Assembly: GCA_905199755.1 (NCBI GenBank)
Contig: CAJKHT010000099.1
Coordinates: 1-9,080, forward strand
Direction: 5' to 3'
From: an uncultured Eubacteriales bacterium
GTDB taxonomy: Bacteria; Bacillota; Clostridia; UBA1381
Length of the DNA stretch: 9,080 nucleotides
The position numbers and the translations under genes were made by a program. Below, piece after piece: positions 6,369 through 9,080 of the stretch; position 1 is the first letter of the stretch, and each line of letters opens with the position of its first letter. The notes below the pieces were generated by a model, which saw nothing but the letters and a program-made list of their open reading frames with translations, did no database searches and had not been told where the DNA came from.

Positions 6369-8012
6369 TTAATATCTTCTTGCTTCAAGAAAATCATTCC
6401 TGTAATCAACATTTGTAATTGAAACACCTTTACCGGGATTTGAGGCAGTATTTTTGCTGCCGCCGGAAGAGTGTATCATTTGTCCGTTGCCGATGTATAT
6501 ACCGATGTGACTTGCGTCCCCGTTCTTTCCGTAGAAAACCAAATCGCCCGGCTGCATATCCGATTTTGCAACAGATGTACCGTGGTGTCTGTAGCCCTCT
6601 GCGGTCTCTCTGCCCACATCATACCCCGAGTCTCTTAATGCATTGTACACAAAGCCGCTGCAATCCATGCCGCCCTCTGCCATGCTTTCACCGCCCCATA
6701 CATAAGGAGTACCCTTGTATTTTTCTGCATTTGCAACAATATTACTGCCGTTGCCCGATGATTTTACACTTGACTTTCCCGAGCCGCCCGGTGCGGCATC
6801 TGATAATGACACACCGCCCGAACCACTCGAATAATCGGACGTATCGGAGTAATCGGAAGTATCGAGCATAGCTGACGCACTTCTGTTTCCGAACAGAGTA
6901 TTTTGCAATGATGCAGGCATAACGGTGAAATAACGGTTAATGCCGCCGTTTGCATTGTAGCCTTTACCGGATGTGCTTTGCCTGTTAAGAAACGTATTCA
7001 TAATATTTTGTGCTCTGCTTGTTCTCTGCGATGCGGAATTGTCCGCGGCGGTATAAGCAGGTGATGCGGCAGTGCTGAACTCCCCTGCACCTTTTGCGGT
7101 ATTATAAAGCTTGTTCATTATACTATCCACATCAGGTGCCCATGTTGAGGATATTGAACCGTCATTGTTATATGCATATCCCATTCCTTTCGGGTTTGAG
7201 CCTGTCCCTGCGCTGTTTATGGACTTTGCACCGTAGCCGTTATAATAATCTTTCATATATTCCTCTGCAAACTGCTGAGCGCCCTGCGCCATTTGCGAAT
7301 AACGGTGTGCATTTCCCTCCGGGTTATCATTGCTTGCGCCGTAGCCCCATAGATTATTGGTCTTATTCGCAATGCTTGAAGTACCCCAACCGCTTTCCAA
7401 TGCTCCTATGCCGAGAATTGCAAGGGCGGACATACCTGTGTTCTGCTGTGCATTGTATATGCCCTGTGCATCATTTGGGGATATTACATTGCTGTTTCCG
7501 AAATGTTGCTTTATAATGGTTGAAATCTGATTTTCCGACAGCTTTGGCAATTCATTTTTTACGTCCATATTTCCGAGGTCCGAGCCGTCTGTATTTCCCG
7601 TAAACGCGGACGATACACTGTCAGCGGCGGAAGTATTGTCCGTATCGCCGTAGGCACCCGAATTTTCCGAAGTGCTTATGCTGTTTGAGCTATATGTATC
7701 GGGATTTCTCAAAACTCCGCTGCTATTGAATATCGAATCAATAAAACTGCGCGTCTTATTGTTCAGCTTATCGGTATTCATAATAGAAGCATTGCGTACC
7801 AGTGAATTATTTGAGGAAAACGGGTTTCTCACCTTAGGAAAAATAGATGTAATATCGTTTGCTTCACTGCCGGTGTCGGAATTATTGCTTTCGCGCCCGT
7901 ATATTCTGTCGGTGCGGTTAAGTAAATTTCTGTCCCAAACATCATCTTTTTTATTCTCATTTGACAGCAGCCGATTAACACTGTTCTGTATGTTAAAACG
8001 ATTTATTGCCAT
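6369..8012 (-). CDS. Two-domain peptidoglycan hydrolase: glucosaminidase (GH73-like) plus NlpC/P60 endopeptidase
   Basis: The protein has 547 residues when started at MAINRF. Residues 1-157 are Ser/Asn-rich and low in complexity. Residues about 158-303 form a glucosaminidase domain (PF01832 type) with the catalytic glutamate E206 in GIGALESGWGTS, followed by KTNNLWGYGA and HRYSQMAQGAQQF, all typical of the family, which cuts glycan strands. A flexible Ser/Gly/Asp linker includes a doubled DTSDYS at 384-395. Residues 424-547 form an NlpC/P60 domain with C451 in MDCSGFVYNAL, H502 in SHIGIYIG and H514 in QMIHSSGG as the triad; this family cuts peptide stems. The pair resembles virion-associated wall-drilling enzymes of Gram-positive phages. 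A membrane-anchored CwlT-like conjugation enzyme is less likely because no membrane segment or signal is present. An in-frame ATG at 8054 lies inside the amidase gene; the ATG at 8012 is preferred because of AAAGGGA at 8020-8026. The next gene starts 16 bases downstream. Confidence 0.9.
   Translation of the reverse strand: MAINRFNIQNSVNRLLSNENKKDDVWDRNLLNRTDRIYGRESNNSDTGSEANDITSIFPKVRNPFSSNNSLVRNASIMNTDKLNNKTRSFIDSIFNSSGVLRNPDTYSSNSISTSENSGAYGDTDNTSAADSVSSAFTGNTDGSDLGNMDVKNELPKLSENQISTIIKQHFGNSNVISPNDAQGIYNAQQNTGMSALAILGIGALESGWGTSSIANKTNNLWGYGASNDNPEGNAHRYSQMAQGAQQFAEEYMKDYYNGYGAKSINSAGTGSNPKGMGYAYNNDGSISSTWAPDVDSIMNKLYNTAKGAGEFSTAASPAYTAADNSASQRTSRAQNIMNTFLNRQSTSGKGYNANGGINRYFTVMPASLQNTLFGNRSASAMLDTSDYSDTSDYSSGSGGVSLSDAAPGGSGKSSVKSSGNGSNIVANAEKYKGTPYVWGGESMAEGGMDCSGFVYNALRDSGYDVGRETAEGYRHHGTSVAKSDMQPGDLVFYGKNGDASHIGIYIGNGQMIHSSGGSKNTASNPGKGVSITNVDYRNDFLEARRY
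6828..6863 (-). repeat. Two 18-base tandem units encoding DTSDYS-DTSDYS
   Basis: The linker between the glucosaminidase and NlpC/P60 domains contains two near-identical 18-base units (about 2 differences between copies) that encode DTSDYS twice. Acidic/Ser/Tyr repeats of this kind are common in flexible interdomain linkers and can vary in copy number by slippage. No separate function is implied. Confidence 0.7.
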
Positions 8013-8014
8013 TG

Positions 8015-8734
8015 TTACGTCCCTTTCTGCATCAACCTCATAATCATGGTACAATACTTCAAATCCTTATCGTCCAGTCCGAGACCGTCCGCCGTGCCTT
8101 TTATGATGCCGTTGTCTACACACCATTTGACACCCTCACGCGCCCACTCCGGCATGTTATCGTCTATGTAATTGTAAATCATAGGCTGCTTTTTCATATC
8201 CTCCACAATTTTATATAAGTTTGTAAGGCTTTCGTCTATAGCCTGCATTTTTGCTTTTTCTTCTGCTGTCATAGTTTCCTCCTGTTCTCTGTACGGATAA
8301 TTTTTCATCTCCTCCAAAGGATAATATCTTCCGGGACAGTTGCTGTCACCGATTTCCCTGTGACCGACAATCTTTGCCATGGGATATATTCCTTTAAGGT
8401 ACGTTACAAGCTCCTTTATCGCCTGTTTCTGTGCTTCGGGCATGACCTTGTCACGGCTATGATAATCTCCCTCGGCGCATATTCCGATACTGCAATGGTT
8501 CATACCCTGCACATGCGCCCCGAGCGCCCATAATGGACGGCCACGGTATATTTCGCCGTTTTTCCTCACGAAAAAGTGATAGCCTATGCCGCTCCAGCCG
8601 TTTGATTTGTGCCATTCGTGAATTTGCTTTGCGGTGCATGTCACAGCTTCTGCGTGGTGCAGAGCGATGTATTCGGTGGAGGAACGGCGCGAAAGTCCGC
8701 CGTTCCAGTCCCAATTTGTTTCAATGATATTCAT
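8015..8734 (-). CDS. N-acetylmuramoyl-L-alanine amidase (Amidase_2/PGRP type, phage endolysin)
   Basis: This enzyme should hydrolyse the bond between N-acetylmuramic acid and the L-alanine of the peptide stem of peptidoglycan. Residues about 18-140 form a zinc-dependent Amidase_2 domain. The expected zinc ligands are visible: H26 in ALHHAEA, H125 in VGHREIGD and C133 in NCPGRYYP. Y52 in GIGYHFFV matches the catalytic tyrosine of T7 lysozyme; the position matching the T7 catalytic lysine is S131, a common change in Gram-positive phage amidases. A charged helical linker (about 150-183) leads to an SLH-like C-terminal segment at 195-237 (PEWAREGVKWCVDNGIIKGT), probably for wall binding. There is no signal peptide, as for holin-dependent endolysins. 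The ATG follows GAGGT at 8741-8745 with 6 bases between, and the Shine-Dalgarno abuts the stop of the preceding gene. The next hydrolase gene starts 2 bases after its stop. Lysis enzyme is the most likely role; virion association is possible. Confidence 0.92.
   Translation of the reverse strand: MNIIETNWDWNGGLSRRSSTEYIALHHAEAVTCTAKQIHEWHKSNGWSGIGYHFFVRKNGEIYRGRPLWALGAHVQGMNHCSIGICAEGDYHSRDKVMPEAQKQAIKELVTYLKGIYPMAKIVGHREIGDSNCPGRYYPLEEMKNYPYREQEETMTAEEKAKMQAIDESLTNLYKIVEDMKKQPMIYNYIDDNMPEWAREGVKWCVDNGIIKGTADGLGLDDKDLKYCTMIMRLMQKGT
8020..8027 (-). promoter_or_regulatory. Ribosome binding site that decides the start of the two-domain hydrolase
   Basis: The minus strand reads GAAAGGGA here, 7 bases before the ATG at 8012. 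It lies inside the last codons of the amidase gene, so translation of the two wall hydrolases is probably coupled. It argues for the ATG at 8012 over the in-frame ATG at 8054, which would overlap the amidase by 40 bases. Confidence 0.75.
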
Positions 8735-8746
8735 AATACTACCTCA

Positions 8747-9010
8747 TTAATTTTTTACAACAAAATTTTCCCACTTTTTATATACATCAACGTAGGTTTC
8801 GTTTTTATCACCGTTATATGTAATTTCGTAATACATACCGTCTGAAACCGTTGTTGAAGCCAAAGCTTTAAAATTTTGTAAAGCCTTACAGCTCCATACT
8901 ATAAATACATCGTCTTCTGTGATTTGCTTTTTGTCTGTTTTATCTACGTGCTCATTAAAATATTTCGCAATTGTTTCTTTTATAAATTTTGTGAATTTTA
9001 CATCAGTCAT
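8747..9010 (-). CDS. Small DUF6275-like phage protein
   Basis: This 87-residue protein has no signal peptide or membrane segment. The sequence shows a Lys-rich helical N-terminus, then the stretch DVFIVWSCKALQNFKAL, then VSDGMYYEITYNGDKNE and a final aromatic KKWEN. From memory, the 'VWSCK-LQN-KAL' and 'SDG-YYE-TYNGDK' blocks mark the DUF6275 family, small proteins of unknown function common in phages and prophages of Bacillota. The length fits. The start is supported by AAAGGA at 9020-9025, 9 bases upstream. The amidase gene begins 12 bases after its stop, so the two are very likely co-transcribed. The alternating polar/hydrophobic pattern in the second half suggests a small alpha/beta fold. 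No function can be assigned. The family name rests on motif recall, not a search. Confidence 0.75.
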   Translation of the reverse strand: MTDVKFTKFIKETIAKYFNEHVDKTDKKQITEDDVFIVWSCKALQNFKALASTTVSDGMYYEITYNGDKNETYVDVYKKWENFVVKN

Positions 9011-9037
9011 TTTTATTTGTCCTTTCTTTTTATATAA

Positions 9038-9080
9038 TTAGTCCTCGTTCGGTTTATCATATGTAAGAGCGTTTGCACTG
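9038..9080 (-). CDS. C-terminal end of an unidentified upstream gene (partial)
   Basis: Reading the minus strand from the window edge, one frame stays open for 13 codons and ends SANALTYDKPNED followed by TAA at 9038-9040. The other frame checked from the edge hits a stop almost at once. The frame ends 27 bases before the next start codon, which carries its own ribosome binding site, so the arrangement fits the preceding gene of the same operon. Thirteen residues are too few to identify the product. By position it would be another late phage gene such as a tail, baseplate or holin-region protein, but that is a guess from context only. Confidence 0.55.
   Translation of the reverse strand, partial: SANALTYDKPNED

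Noticed and set aside
6369..8012. Conjugation-type CwlT enzyme from an integrative element
   Set aside because: The lytic domain is glucosaminidase-like rather than a CwlT lysozyme, there is no membrane anchor or signal, and the neighbours are phage-type genes.
8013..8054. Alternative upstream start of the two-domain hydrolase at 8054
   Set aside because: It would overlap the amidase by 40 bases, and the ATG at 8012 has AAAGGGA at proper distance and begins a better sequence (MAINRF).
1..9080. Alternative genetic code (TAG or TGA recoded), as in some gut phages
   Set aside because: All complete genes end in TAA and no in-frame TAG or TGA occurs in any of the main frames, so the standard code explains the window.
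1..9080. tRNA, rRNA, CRISPR array or insertion sequence
   Set aside because: The strand is almost continuously coding, gaps are at most 27 bases, and no direct repeats with spacers, transposase motifs or cloverleaf candidates were seen.

Overview
This window looks like part of the late region of a bacteriophage or prophage from a Clostridia-like Bacillota host. The evidence is moderately AT-rich coding DNA, strong GGAGG-type ribosome binding sites, a DUF6275-like small protein, phage-style peptidoglycan hydrolases and a MuF-C-terminal-like domain in a very large multidomain protein. I saw no integrase, terminase, capsid or tail-tube gene here, so free phage, prophage and satellite cannot be told apart. 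The genus assignment is inference.

Everything is read from the minus strand as one tightly packed operon, so transcription runs from high to low coordinates. In that order: the last 13 codons of an unidentified gene (9038-9080, cut by the window end); a small DUF6275-like protein (8747-9010); an N-acetylmuramoyl-L-alanine amidase with an SLH-like tail (8015-8734); a 547-residue two-enzyme wall hydrolase with glucosaminidase and NlpC/P60 domains (6369-8012); an unrecognised 651-residue Ala/Asn/Gln-rich protein with an internal 33-residue repeat (4397-6352); and a giant multidomain 'polyvalent' protein, 1457 codons of which lie in the window and which runs off the left edge (1-4371). Gaps are 27, 12, 2, 16 and 25 bases. 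Every visible stop is TAA and each gene has its own Shine-Dalgarno, often touching the previous stop. No non-coding stretch longer than 30 bases exists, and I see no RNA gene, CRISPR array or terminator.

Working model (inference): the amidase and the glucosaminidase/NlpC enzyme cut the host wall, one for lysis and the other probably as a virion-borne enzyme for entry. The 651-residue and giant proteins are candidate virion or ejection proteins that travel with the genome. The giant protein is the most interesting item. It joins a coiled coil, several Gly/Ala-rich hydrophobic segments, a long disordered linker, a DprA-like winged helix, a conserved helical module and a MuF-C/BECR-type candidate nuclease domain. 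This is the architecture expected of a protein delivered into the cell with phage DNA to act against host or competitor functions.
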